Below are positions 1 to 5,858 of a DNA stretch of 7,796 bases, piece by piece; within the stretch, counting starts at the first letter, position 1, and each line of letters starts with the position of its first letter. The DNA lies in NCBI GenBank assembly GCA_947448095.1, contig CANFNN010000132.1, forward strand, positions 1 to 7,796. The letters are read 5' to 3'. Both the position numbers and the translations under genes were made by a program. Origin of the DNA: Bacteriovoracaceae bacterium (lineage in GTDB: Bacteria; Bdellovibrionota; Bacteriovoracia; Bacteriovoracales; Bacteriovoracaceae). The notes beneath the pieces were generated by a model, which saw only the letters and a list, made by a program, of their open reading frames with translations, was not told where the DNA came from and searched no databases.

Positions 1-1
1 C

Positions 2-964
2 CTTCTATCGGTAAAAGACAATGGTCAGGGTATTTACCCTGGAATCCTTGAAAAACTTTTCACTAAAGGTTTTACGACTAAGAATACTGGAAATGGGCTT
101 GGACTGTTTAATGCAAAACAAGATATTGAAGCTGTGGGTGGGACGATTGTTTGTGAGTCTGAAATAGGTAAGGGGACGACGTTTACTATCAGTCTTCCAA
201 AGTCTGAAGCTCCGTCGACCTTCATTGGATCCATTGATGCGTACAAGTATGAAAGAATCATAGTTCTTGATGATGATCCGGCTTTTCATGAAGTTTGGGC
301 CAAACGCCTTGAGGGTCTTGAATCCAAGGTTGAGCATATTCACTCCGTGGAAGAGATGCTGAATAAGTATCAGGCCCTACACCCTAAAATCCTCCTTCTA
401 AGCGACTTTGAGTTAATGGATAAGCAAATGGACGGGATCGATACGATTCTCAAACTCGGGCATTCTGAGCACTCTGTTCTCGTTACCGCTCGAAATGAAG
501 AAAAGGCGATCCAGGACCGCTGTCTCGCCGCAGGTATAAAGCTCTTACCTAAGTCCCTCGTGAATTATGTGAAGGTTGTTGAAGAAAGTGCTGAATCTTC
601 CAAGGTTGAGTCTGCTGCCGAGTCAGTATCCACTCAGGACGCTCAGACTTCGATCGTTTTGATTGATGATGATAGGCTGATACACTTAAATTGGAAGTCT
701 TATTGTCAGAAGAATGGATTTCAATTCCATGGATTCAAATCGATTGCCCAGTTTATTGCGTTTTCAACTGGGATTGATAAAGGTTCTAAGATTTATATTG
801 ATTCTAATCTTGAGGATGGGATCAAAGGGGAGATTGAGTCTGAAAAGATCTTTGCACTTGGCTTCTTGAATCTCTATCTGGCTACAGGGTATGAGAAAGG
901 GTCGATTCAGAAACCGGCCTGGATTATAGAAATTTACTCAAAAAGTCCGGAGAATATTACATGA
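2..964 (+). CDS. Hybrid sensor histidine kinase with two C-terminal receiver domains (5' partial)
   Basis: This is the 3' end of a two-component hybrid histidine kinase; the reading frame is open to the left edge, so the sensor and His-phosphotransfer regions are missing. About 320 residues are visible. Residues 1-66 are the end of a HATPase_c domain: G1 box DNGQG (6-10), F-box region LFTKGFTTK (19-27) and G2 box GNGLGL (30-35). Two CheY-like receivers follow. REC1 has the acidic cluster DDD at 90-92, the likely phospho-acceptor Asp135, Thr162 and Lys184. A Ser/Glu/Ala-rich linker leads to REC2, with DDD at 222-224, Asp267, Thr295 and Lys314. Both receivers keep all the residues needed for phosphorylation. 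REC2 stops about six residues after its Lys and so lacks helix 5. There is no DNA-binding or enzymatic output domain, so phosphate probably passes to a partner protein. The signal sensed cannot be told. The stop codon overlaps the next gene's start by 4 nt. Confidence 0.9.
   Translation, partial: LLSVKDNGQGIYPGILEKLFTKGFTTKNTGNGLGLFNAKQDIEAVGGTIVCESEIGKGTTFTISLPKSEAPSTFIGSIDAYKYERIIVLDDDPAFHEVWAKRLEGLESKVEHIHSVEEMLNKYQALHPKILLLSDFELMDKQMDGIDTILKLGHSEHSVLVTARNEEKAIQDRCLAAGIKLLPKSLVNYVKVVEESAESSKVESAAESVSTQDAQTSIVLIDDDRLIHLNWKSYCQKNGFQFHGFKSIAQFIAFSTGIDKGSKIYIDSNLEDGIKGEIESEKIFALGFLNLYLATGYEKGSIQKPAWIIEIYSKSPENIT
930..958 (+). repeat. Imperfect direct repeat, copy 1 (3' end of the kinase gene)
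   Basis: This 29-nt stretch matches 1389-1417 at 23 of 29 positions. The core AAAGTCCGGAGAATATT (942-958) differs by one base from copy 2. It encodes the last residues of the kinase and includes the GGAG ribosome binding site of the GNAT gene. With copy 2 it brackets the GNAT coding region closely. Confidence 0.55.
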
Positions 965-1374
965 GCTTTACTTATGAAGTTGGAACGTTGACTGGTTCTG
1001 AATATGTTGAGCTTATAAAGTCTGTTGGGTGGAAGATCGGAAAGGATTTAATCTTAAGGGATGTAGATAAAGCTCTGAGTACGACTACATACATTGTAGT
1101 CGTAAGGGATTCTGAGTCCAATGTCGTTGCCGCTGGCAGAGTCTTTTCAGATGATCTTACCATGTCGTTTATACCTGATATTCTAGTTATGCCTGATTTT
1201 CAACGTATGGGATTAGGAAGAGTAATTCTAGATATGATAAAGGCGCGTTATGGCCATACAATTTTTTATTTTGGTGGGCAGCCATCACAAGAGGAATTTT
1301 ATGAAAAGCTTGGATTCAAGAAAGGTATGACTTCGTTTACGGGACGTTTTTCACCTAACGCATTTTTTGATTAA
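961..1374 (+). CDS. GNAT-family N-acetyltransferase
   Basis: A 137-residue protein of the GCN5-related N-acetyltransferase fold, expected to move an acetyl group from acetyl-CoA to an amine; the substrate is unknown. The acetyl-CoA pyrophosphate-binding motif A is seen as the strand DILVMP followed by Q81-R-M-G-L-G86 and a helix. The typical C-terminal FYEKLGF motif (113-119) is also present. The length is normal for a single-domain GNAT. ATG at 961 overlaps the kinase stop (ATGA), and a GGAG Shine-Dalgarno at 949-952 lies 8 nt upstream, so it is probably co-translated with the histidine kinase. Coupling to a signalling protein suggests a regulated or accessory role, which is inference. The gene contains a perfect 10-bp hairpin (1080-1104) and is flanked by a direct repeat (930-958 and 1389-1417). 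No clear terminator lies between it and the convergent gene that follows. Confidence 0.9.
   Translation: MSFTYEVGTLTGSEYVELIKSVGWKIGKDLILRDVDKALSTTTYIVVVRDSESNVVAAGRVFSDDLTMSFIPDILVMPDFQRMGLGRVILDMIKARYGHTIFYFGGQPSQEEFYEKLGFKKGMTSFTGRFSPNAFFD
1080..1104 (+). repeat. Perfect inverted repeat (hairpin) inside the GNAT gene
   Basis: Arms TACGACTACA (1080-1089) and TGTAGTCGTA (1095-1104) are exact reverse complements around the 5-nt loop TACAT. They encode part of the Ser-Thr-Thr-Thr-Tyr-Ile-Val-Val-Val-Arg strand region of the acetyltransferase. No U-tract follows, so it is not an intrinsic terminator. Whether it acts in the mRNA is unknown. Confidence 0.6.
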
Positions 1375-1388
1375 AAATTAAATATTGA

Positions 1389-1417
1389 AAATCTTTTCTT
1401 AAAGTCCGTAGAATATT
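1389..1417 (+). repeat. Imperfect direct repeat, copy 2 (downstream of the GNAT gene)
   Basis: The core AAAGTCCGTAGAATATT (1401-1417) is 16/17 identical to 942-958. It lies in the 48-nt gap between the convergent GNAT and lipocalin-like genes. In the frame used by copy 1 it would read Ser-Pro-stop, so it is not coding now. A weaker third match to the core, AGTCCGTTGAA (1793-1803), sits just upstream of the lipocalin-like gene. Confidence 0.55.
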
Positions 1418-1422
1418 GTTTC

Positions 1423-1788
1423 TTAAAGCAAACTTTTCTTCCAAACGGCTTCAAACCGAGAACCATTTGGCAATTCACTACCTAAAATAAGTTTTTCTTC
1501 TTTTATTAGGAAACTTCTTTTCTCAGCGGAATTGTTCCGCCCCTGTTGAGAACATAACGTTATGTTATGAAATAGAATATTTTCAGATGTCACTTCATAG
1601 CGGCCTACGTAACTGAGAATATCTTTTTTTGTCTCGATTTCTTGTTTGAATAGAATCAGGACGGAAAGTGATCCATCGCTTGCGTAATTGATCTCCCCCT
1701 TTAAATATTCACTGGTAGGCGTATAGACTCCAGCTTTGTCATAGGTTCCATGCTTTAAAAGAGAATAGCGACCAATCATTTTATTCAT
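1423..1788 (-). CDS. Lipocalin-like domain protein
   Basis: A 121-residue protein resembling the Lipocalin_5-type domain found in many small bacterial hypothetical proteins. The recognisable family pattern is: N-terminal IGRYSLL (usually GTWKLV), a G-V-Y-T-P turn, then GEINYASDGSLSVLI (31-45), a GRYEV strand (62-66), the I-L-F-H-N-I segment (71-76), and a final L-strand region. No signal peptide is seen, so it is probably cytoplasmic. A small hydrophobic ligand is possible by fold analogy, but no function is established. The start is ATG at 1788; a second ATG lies three codons in, and neither has a good Shine-Dalgarno. It follows the RlmN-family gene by 51 nt on the same strand and may be its distal operon partner, although an own promoter cannot be excluded. 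A 16-bp perfect palindrome lies inside it at 1551-1566. Confidence 0.7.
   Translation of the reverse strand: MNKMIGRYSLLKHGTYDKAGVYTPTSEYLKGEINYASDGSLSVLILFKQEIETKKDILSYVGRYEVTSENILFHNITLCSQQGRNNSAEKRSFLIKEEKLILGSELPNGSRFEAVWKKSLL
1551..1566. repeat. 16-bp perfect palindrome
   Basis: AACATAACGTTATGTT is its own reverse complement. It lies inside the lipocalin-like coding region, where it spans the Asn-Ile-Thr-Leu segment. It could be a protein-binding site or chance in AT-rich DNA. Confidence 0.45.
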
Positions 1789-1839
1789 TATTAGTCCGTT
1801 GAAATTAATTTATAATAATGCCGAAGAACTCAGAGAACA

Positions 1840-2886
1840 TTAAGTCACCTGACTCATCTTTGAATTCAACTGCCCACAAGCCGCCAAGATCTCATCACCC
1901 TTAGTGGCGCGAATGAGAGTGGGGATCTTGTAGCTATCGAGAATGGATTTGAAATGTTCGACCTTAGAAGTTTCTGGGCGCTTGTAATCAGTTCCGGGAA
2001 AGGGATTGAAGGGGATCAGGCTCACGTAAGCGTTCTTGCCCTCAAGAAGTTTCCCTGTCAGGTGGGCATCCTCATCAGAGTCATTGAAATCTTGAATCAG
2101 TAAATATTCATAAGTCACAAAACGATTTTTACCCCTGGGAATCGCCTGTACGTAGTTCAAGACCTCTTCTAAAGGGTAGCGCTTATTAATGGGAATGAGC
2201 TGGTCTCTTTTTTCTTTGATCGGTGAATGTAGTGAGAGTGCTATATTCACATCCGGCATTTCATTTTTCCAGCGCTCAAGCCCAGGTAAATAACCGGCGG
2301 TAGAAATGGTGATTTTTTGATCGGCGACACTCAGGCCATGCTGGGATAAGAAAATCTCACAAGCGTTTTTGACAGCATCAAAGTTATGCAGAGGCTCACC
2401 CTGACCCATAAAAACGATATTGAGAATCTTGTCATCTCCAGGGCGATTTTTAGTCAGCCACTTCTGGCTCTCTGTAAACTGGCCAATGATCTCTTCGGTT
2501 TTAAGACTTCTTGCCAGGCCTTGAATACCTGTGTGGCAGAAGGAGCACTTCATGGCACACCCAACCTGGGAAGAAAGGCAGATGGTGTATTTATTATTGA
2601 AAGGAATGAGAACTGTTTCTATCTTGAGGCCGTCTTGGAGTTCAAAAAGAAATTTCACTGTTTTATCACTTGAAGCCTGAATGGTGTGAACCATAGGTAA
2701 ATCAAAAGTCATATTTTCCGCAACAAAGGCGATGGATTTTTTGGCCAGATCAGTTAGGCACGGTTCCGTTTTTCGTTTTTTATAATGCCAATTAAACAGA
2801 AGGCCTGGTCCAGAAGCTGGTAGGCCATGAACGCGAAAGAGTTCTTGAAGTTCAGATAGTGGGTATTGATAAAAAGATGTTTTCAC
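1840..2886 (-). CDS. rlmN: RlmN-family radical SAM adenine C2-methyltransferase
   Basis: Predicted to methylate C2 of A2503 in 23S rRNA (and A37 of some tRNAs) using two S-adenosylmethionine molecules and a methylated cysteine. Every catalytic element is visible in the 348 residues. The 4Fe-4S cysteines are C110, C114 and C117 (CxxxCxxC). The mobile catalytic cysteine is C337 in ILAACGQL. C103 lies seven residues before the cluster, and Glu90 in ETVLIP matches the family's acidic residue. The SAM-binding stretch is FMGQGEP (159-165); SLH (218-220) and IPFNPFPGTDYKR (291-303) are also typical. Departures from canonical RlmN are CHTG..GLARSL after the cluster (usually C-S-T-A/G..GFNRNL) and Gln162 where Met is usual, so it could be a second, paralogous RlmN-type enzyme. 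Cfr is less likely because of GEP and ETVLIP. The start is GTG at 2886 with no clear Shine-Dalgarno, chosen because the N-terminus matches the family. Confidence 0.9.
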   Translation of the reverse strand: MKTSFYQYPLSELQELFRVHGLPASGPGLLFNWHYKKRKTEPCLTDLAKKSIAFVAENMTFDLPMVHTIQASSDKTVKFLFELQDGLKIETVLIPFNNKYTICLSSQVGCAMKCSFCHTGIQGLARSLKTEEIIGQFTESQKWLTKNRPGDDKILNIVFMGQGEPLHNFDAVKNACEIFLSQHGLSVADQKITISTAGYLPGLERWKNEMPDVNIALSLHSPIKEKRDQLIPINKRYPLEEVLNYVQAIPRGKNRFVTYEYLLIQDFNDSDEDAHLTGKLLEGKNAYVSLIPFNPFPGTDYKRPETSKVEHFKSILDSYKIPTLIRATKGDEILAACGQLNSKMSQVT

Positions 2887-2928
2887 TCAGCAAAAATAGC
2901 ATAAATCATCCGAGTAAGTCAGTTGGGA

Positions 2929-2967
2929 ATGTCTGCTTAATGATATTGCTCAGGTATTGATGTCTGC
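2929..2967. repeat. 8-bp direct repeat ATGTCTGC, 31-bp period
   Basis: ATGTCTGC occurs at 2929-2936 and again at 2960-2967. The start-to-start distance is 31 bp, close to three helical turns, so both copies face the same side of the DNA. This could be a pair of regulator sites, but the unit is short and chance is possible. Confidence 0.3.
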
Positions 2968-2970
2968 ATG

Positions 2971-2992
2971 AATCGAGGTAACTACCTAGATT
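2971..2992. promoter_or_regulatory. 22-bp near-perfect dyad, candidate operator
   Basis: Arms AATCGAGGTA (2971-2980) and TACCTAGATT (2983-2992) are inverted repeats with one mismatch in ten, separated by AC. This size and symmetry is typical of a site bound by a dimeric helix-turn-helix repressor. It lies between the divergent genes, immediately after the second ATGTCTGC repeat. The regulator is not in this window as far as I can see. Confidence 0.4.
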
Positions 2993-3005
2993 TAATGACG
3001 AAAGC

Positions 3006-3018
3006 AGGCTTGCAGCCT
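3006..3018 (+). repeat. Small hairpin in the protease upstream region
   Basis: AGGCT and AGCCT arms enclose a TGC loop. It is a short stem without a U-tract and would matter only if transcribed. It sits 10 nt before a larger hairpin. Confidence 0.25.
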
Positions 3019-3028
3019 TGATCAAATC

Positions 3029-3056
3029 CTTACAAATCTTTGCATGATTTTGTAAG
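3029..3056 (+). repeat. Hairpin upstream of the protease gene
   Basis: CTTACAAATC (3029-3038) pairs with GATTTTGTAAG (3046-3056) with one bulged base, around a 7-nt loop. It may be an operator dyad or, if transcription starts upstream, a leader stem that affects mRNA stability. No run of T follows directly, so it is not a standard terminator. Confidence 0.35.
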
Positions 3057-3120
3057 TAATTCGGTCTATACGGATCATTTTTTTAAATCATACCATTGAA
3101 GCAGGTTATTTTTTCAGTCA

Positions 3121-3134
3121 AGGAGTTAGACTTG
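3121..3134 (+). promoter_or_regulatory. Ribosome binding site deciding the protease start
   Basis: AAGGAG (3120-3125) is followed by a 6-nt spacer and TTG at 3132-3134. This is the strongest Shine-Dalgarno in the region, and it places the N-terminus exactly at the signal peptide. Confidence 0.75.
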
Positions 3135-4790
3135 AAATTTTTCACAACTGCTTTGTTATGTTCAATGGTTTTCCCTCTCGTTTCTCAGGCATCTGGCTTG
3201 ATTTACCCTGAGACCTCTATCAAGTTACTTACTAAGAGCAATAGTGCTCTTCAACAAGTTTCTAACGAGCTCAATCTCGGTATTAATTCAGCAAGTTTTA
3301 AGCTTGTCGATTCTAAAGAAAGTCTTCTTGGTACCCACAACTACTATCAGCAATTCCTTAATGGAGTTGAAGTAGAAGGTGCTCAGGTTGTCGTTTCTGT
3401 AGATAACAATGCTGAAGTGATCAAGGTTTACAATTCAACTGTAGGCGAGTCACTTAAGTCTTCTGATGCTTCGATTCCTTTTCTGTCTGAATCTCAAGCT
3501 TTAGAAACAGCTTGGAATCATTTACAGGTAAACGGTAAATTAACCGCTGCTCCTGTTGTGAAATTGGTTTATTCAAAAGGCCTGAACCTCGTTTATAGAA
3601 TTAAACTGAGTGTTTCATCTCCAGCTGGTCACTTTGACCTAACTGTTGATGCTCAAGACGGACGAGTTCTTGATGTTGCCGATGCTGCCCTACCAAGAAT
3701 GAAGAGAGCTGAAGCTCCTGTACGTAATAAAGGCAGAGCAATCTTTGGATCATTCTCTTCTGCTTTTCAATCGTTCAAATCTTTAACAGTATCAAAATCT
3801 TTGTTAACGAATGAAATTTCGTTCATTAATGGTACAGCTCAAGTATTTGATCCAAATCCAGTGGTGACTTTAGGTCGCACAGATATGGAAGATGATTCTG
3901 ATGCTTCAATCTTTCTTCCTGCTTATAGAACTGAAGACTTGAAAGACATTTCATTTGTTAATGGTGTTTATTCACTTCAAGGTCCTAAAGTTACTTTGAT
4001 CGATTTTGAAAGCCCGGATGTTGCTCCTTCTACTTCTGCAGATGGTTCATGGATTTTCGAAAGAAAAAATCCTAGCTTCAACGATGCTATGACTTACTTA
4101 CACATTGACCGCAGTGCTCGTTATATTGAGTCTTTGGGCTTTGTAAATAACCGTGCAGTATTTCCAGATTCAATCGAAGTTGATGCTAACGGTGTAGATG
4201 GTGCAGATAACTCTCACTACATTCCTTCTTCTCATCGTCTGGCTTTCGGTAACGGATGTGTTGATGATAACGAAGATTCAGACGTTATTCTTCATGAGCT
4301 TGGACACGCCATTCAACATCACATCAATCCTTCTTGGAATGGTGGTGATACTGGTGCTATGGGTGAAGGCTTTGGGGATTACTGGGCTGCTTCATCTTCT
4401 GTGATGACTGAACATGGCCGTGAAGGAAACGTGAACTGGGTTTTCAAATGGGATGGACATAACGCTTGCTGGCCTGGTCGTAAGCTAGATTCTTTTTCTC
4501 CAGCTTATGATCCTAAAAAAACATACGGTGCTCACTCACAAGTTAATGGTGGTGTATCGGATGAGCTTTGGTCTACTCCGATTTTCCAAGCTTTTCTTGA
4601 ACTCTATGACAGAGGCGTTGCTCGTGGGGATATCGATAAGATCATTCTTGAAGCTCACTTTGGTCTTGGTTCTGGCGTGACTATGCCGGTAATGGCCAAG
4701 TCAATCGTCAAAACAGCTAAGTCACTTTTTCCTAAAGAAAATTATGACCAAGTTTACACAAAGCATTTTAAGAAACAAAAAATTCTCTAA
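3132..4790 (+). CDS. Secreted zinc metalloprotease with FTP propeptide (M36/fungalysin-like)
   Basis: A predicted exported endopeptidase of 552 residues. The start chosen is TTG at 3132: AAGGAG lies 6 nt upstream, and the protein then begins with a textbook signal peptide (K2, hydrophobic 3-17, likely cleavage after Ala20). The longer frame from TTG 3096 puts 12 extra residues in front and lacks such a site. Residues about 60-100 match the fungalysin/thermolysin propeptide (GTHNYYQQ...GVEVEGAQ), and about 120-186 are a PepSY-like region ending in DGRVLDV. A basic linker near 190-202 may be the maturation site. The zinc site is HELGH with His388, Glu389 and His392, plus Glu412 in GEGFGD; His468 in AHSQVNGG may be the second catalytic histidine. 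GEGxxD and the DNSHY...DDNEDSD context favour M36-like over classical M4. No C-terminal sorting domain is seen. The likely role is degrading extracellular or prey protein (inference). Confidence 0.87.
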   Translation: MKFFTTALLCSMVFPLVSQASGLIYPETSIKLLTKSNSALQQVSNELNLGINSASFKLVDSKESLLGTHNYYQQFLNGVEVEGAQVVVSVDNNAEVIKVYNSTVGESLKSSDASIPFLSESQALETAWNHLQVNGKLTAAPVVKLVYSKGLNLVYRIKLSVSSPAGHFDLTVDAQDGRVLDVADAALPRMKRAEAPVRNKGRAIFGSFSSAFQSFKSLTVSKSLLTNEISFINGTAQVFDPNPVVTLGRTDMEDDSDASIFLPAYRTEDLKDISFVNGVYSLQGPKVTLIDFESPDVAPSTSADGSWIFERKNPSFNDAMTYLHIDRSARYIESLGFVNNRAVFPDSIEVDANGVDGADNSHYIPSSHRLAFGNGCVDDNEDSDVILHELGHAIQHHINPSWNGGDTGAMGEGFGDYWAASSSVMTEHGREGNVNWVFKWDGHNACWPGRKLDSFSPAYDPKKTYGAHSQVNGGVSDELWSTPIFQAFLELYDRGVARGDIDKIILEAHFGLGSGVTMPVMAKSIVKTAKSLFPKENYDQVYTKHFKKQKIL

Positions 4791-4798
4791 AGATTTTT

Positions 4799-4827
4799 AA
4801 AAGGCTCCGAAAGGAGCCTTTTTTTTT
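4799..4827 (+). terminator. Intrinsic terminator of the metalloprotease gene
   Basis: AAAAGGCTCC and GGAGCCTTTT form a 10-bp perfect stem with a GAAA tetraloop, followed by a T-run to 4827. It begins 8 nt after the protease stop. Read from the other strand, the same stem follows the mscS-type stop and ends in TTTT, so it may work in both directions, though more weakly for the minus-strand operon. Confidence 0.92.
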
Positions 4828-4829
4828 GC

Positions 4830-5858
4830 CTAATTTCTAACGACTATTGTTTGATGAGCAAGTTTTAAATTGTGTTTCTGAACAGCAGCCATGATCTTGG
4901 TAATCACTAAGTCCGCTACCCGATAACGTTGTCCATAATCATGTAAGGAATAAAACACTTTGATCGTCATCCAAGACTCGGTGGTTTCTGTGATTAGAGT
5001 CGCAGGGCCTGGAGTCGTCATAATCTCAGGAAGACCTTCAGTGCCTTCTAAGAGCGCCTGTTTTGCTAGCTCAATTGGTGTGTCATACGTAAAGCGAAAC
5101 ACCTGATTCAGGCGAATAGGGCGAAGATTATGCGTCAGAATCACTATCTGACTTTGAGCAATCGTTTTATTCGGAAACATAATCAATTCGTCAGCAAAAC
5201 TTAACAAAAAAGTCGCCCGCCAGTTAATCTCCTGGATTTGACCCACGCATTTTTGATCCCCGATTTGAATCTCAACCCAGTCGTTTATTTGAAAAGGTCG
5301 ATCAATTTGAAGGGCAAGACCTGAGAAAAAATTCCCCAAAGTATCTTGGAGAGCTAGACCCAGAACCAATGAGAAGACTGCCGAGGTGGTAGCAATGGTC
5401 GCCAGATTCAAATGAAAGACACTTGATCCAATCAGGCCAAAAATAAACAAAGAGAAGACAAAGGTAAAAACGTTCCCAATCAAACGGGGAACACCGGTCG
5501 TCATGTTGGAAAAGAAAAGATAAAGATAGACATAAATCTGAGCGACTTTAATGACTGCCACGGCCCCAATGATGAGCGCCATGAGACCGATGTAGCTTGA
5601 GATTTTCAACACCATTGGATCGTTAAGGTATTGCCAAAAGAGGATCCAGTGTAAGGCCGCAGTCAAGCCACTCAAAGAAACAAAGAGACTGGTCATTAAA
5701 AAACGCTCACGAAGCTGCGAGTGCCTTTTTTTCGATAATTTTCTCAAAAAGAAATAATAAAAGAGGTAGGCAATGAGCATGAAAAAACAAGTGATGGCAA
5801 ATGCTTCATAATTAATCAGAGGCTGAATCTTTGCCAGAGGTATCCACTTAACGATCAT
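4830..5858 (-). CDS. MscS-family mechanosensitive ion channel
   Basis: A 342-residue inner-membrane channel of the small-conductance mechanosensitive family, which opens under membrane tension to release solutes on osmotic downshift. Hydrophobic segments lie at about 17-38, 52-76, 86-117 (possibly two), 124-147 and 152-178. The last is the pore helix, rich in Ala/Gly/Leu and running into LALQDTLGNFFSGLALQIDR (167-186), the MscS signature, then the beta domain entry PFQINDWVEI. The beta domain ends in LIMFPNKTI (225-233), and an alpha/beta C-terminal domain follows to the end. The N-terminus has more membrane segments than E. coli MscS (three), as in many larger family members. ATG at 5858 overlaps the glutaminase stop by 4 nt, with AGG about 9 nt upstream inside that gene, so it is translationally coupled as the last gene of the operon. 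Confidence 0.92.
   Translation of the reverse strand: MIVKWIPLAKIQPLINYEAFAITCFFMLIAYLFYYFFLRKLSKKRHSQLRERFLMTSLFVSLSGLTAALHWILFWQYLNDPMVLKISSYIGLMALIIGAVAVIKVAQIYVYLYLFFSNMTTGVPRLIGNVFTFVFSLFIFGLIGSSVFHLNLATIATTSAVFSLVLGLALQDTLGNFFSGLALQIDRPFQINDWVEIQIGDQKCVGQIQEINWRATFLLSFADELIMFPNKTIAQSQIVILTHNLRPIRLNQVFRFTYDTPIELAKQALLEGTEGLPEIMTTPGPATLITETTESWMTIKVFYSLHDYGQRYRVADLVITKIMAAVQKHNLKLAHQTIVVRN

Larger units (their letters stand above)
2887..3131. promoter_or_regulatory. Divergent intergenic region between rlmN and the metalloprotease
   Basis: This 245-nt gap must hold the promoters of both divergent genes. It contains an 8-bp direct repeat, a 22-bp dyad and two hairpins (listed separately). 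On the minus strand, TATGCT just upstream of the rlmN GTG is a possible -10 hexamer, which would give a very short leader. On the plus strand, TTGCAT (3040-3045) and TCTATA (3065-3070) are a weak -35/-10 pair with a long 19-bp spacer. No convincing small ORF is seen. The promoter assignments are weak; that the region is regulatory follows mainly from its position. Confidence 0.5.

Noticed and set aside
5..343. Minus-strand ORFs opposite the kinase
   Set aside because: The plus strand carries clear ATPase G1/G2 boxes and a receiver domain over the same bases.
1375..1422. Terminator between the convergent GNAT and lipocalin-like genes
   Set aside because: The gap is AT-rich with short repeats but shows no stable GC-containing stem followed by a T-run on either strand.
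1841..1852. AGTCACCTGACT inverted repeat at the rlmN 3' end
   Set aside because: The loop would be only 2 nt and no T-run follows; it cannot be called a terminator.
2386..2673. Plus-strand ORF of 95 codons inside rlmN
   Set aside because: Antisense to a fully conserved RlmN-family gene, with no recognisable domain; its residues mirror the radical SAM region on the other strand.
3150..3164. Possible lipobox (ALLC) in the protease signal peptide
   Set aside because: The residue before Cys is Leu, not Gly/Ala/Ser, and a normal signal peptidase I site (SQA/SG) lies downstream.
4198..4404. 68-codon hydrophobic ORF within the protease gene
   Set aside because: It lies in another frame over the zinc-binding region; the hydrophobic look arises from the frame shift of conserved protease codons.
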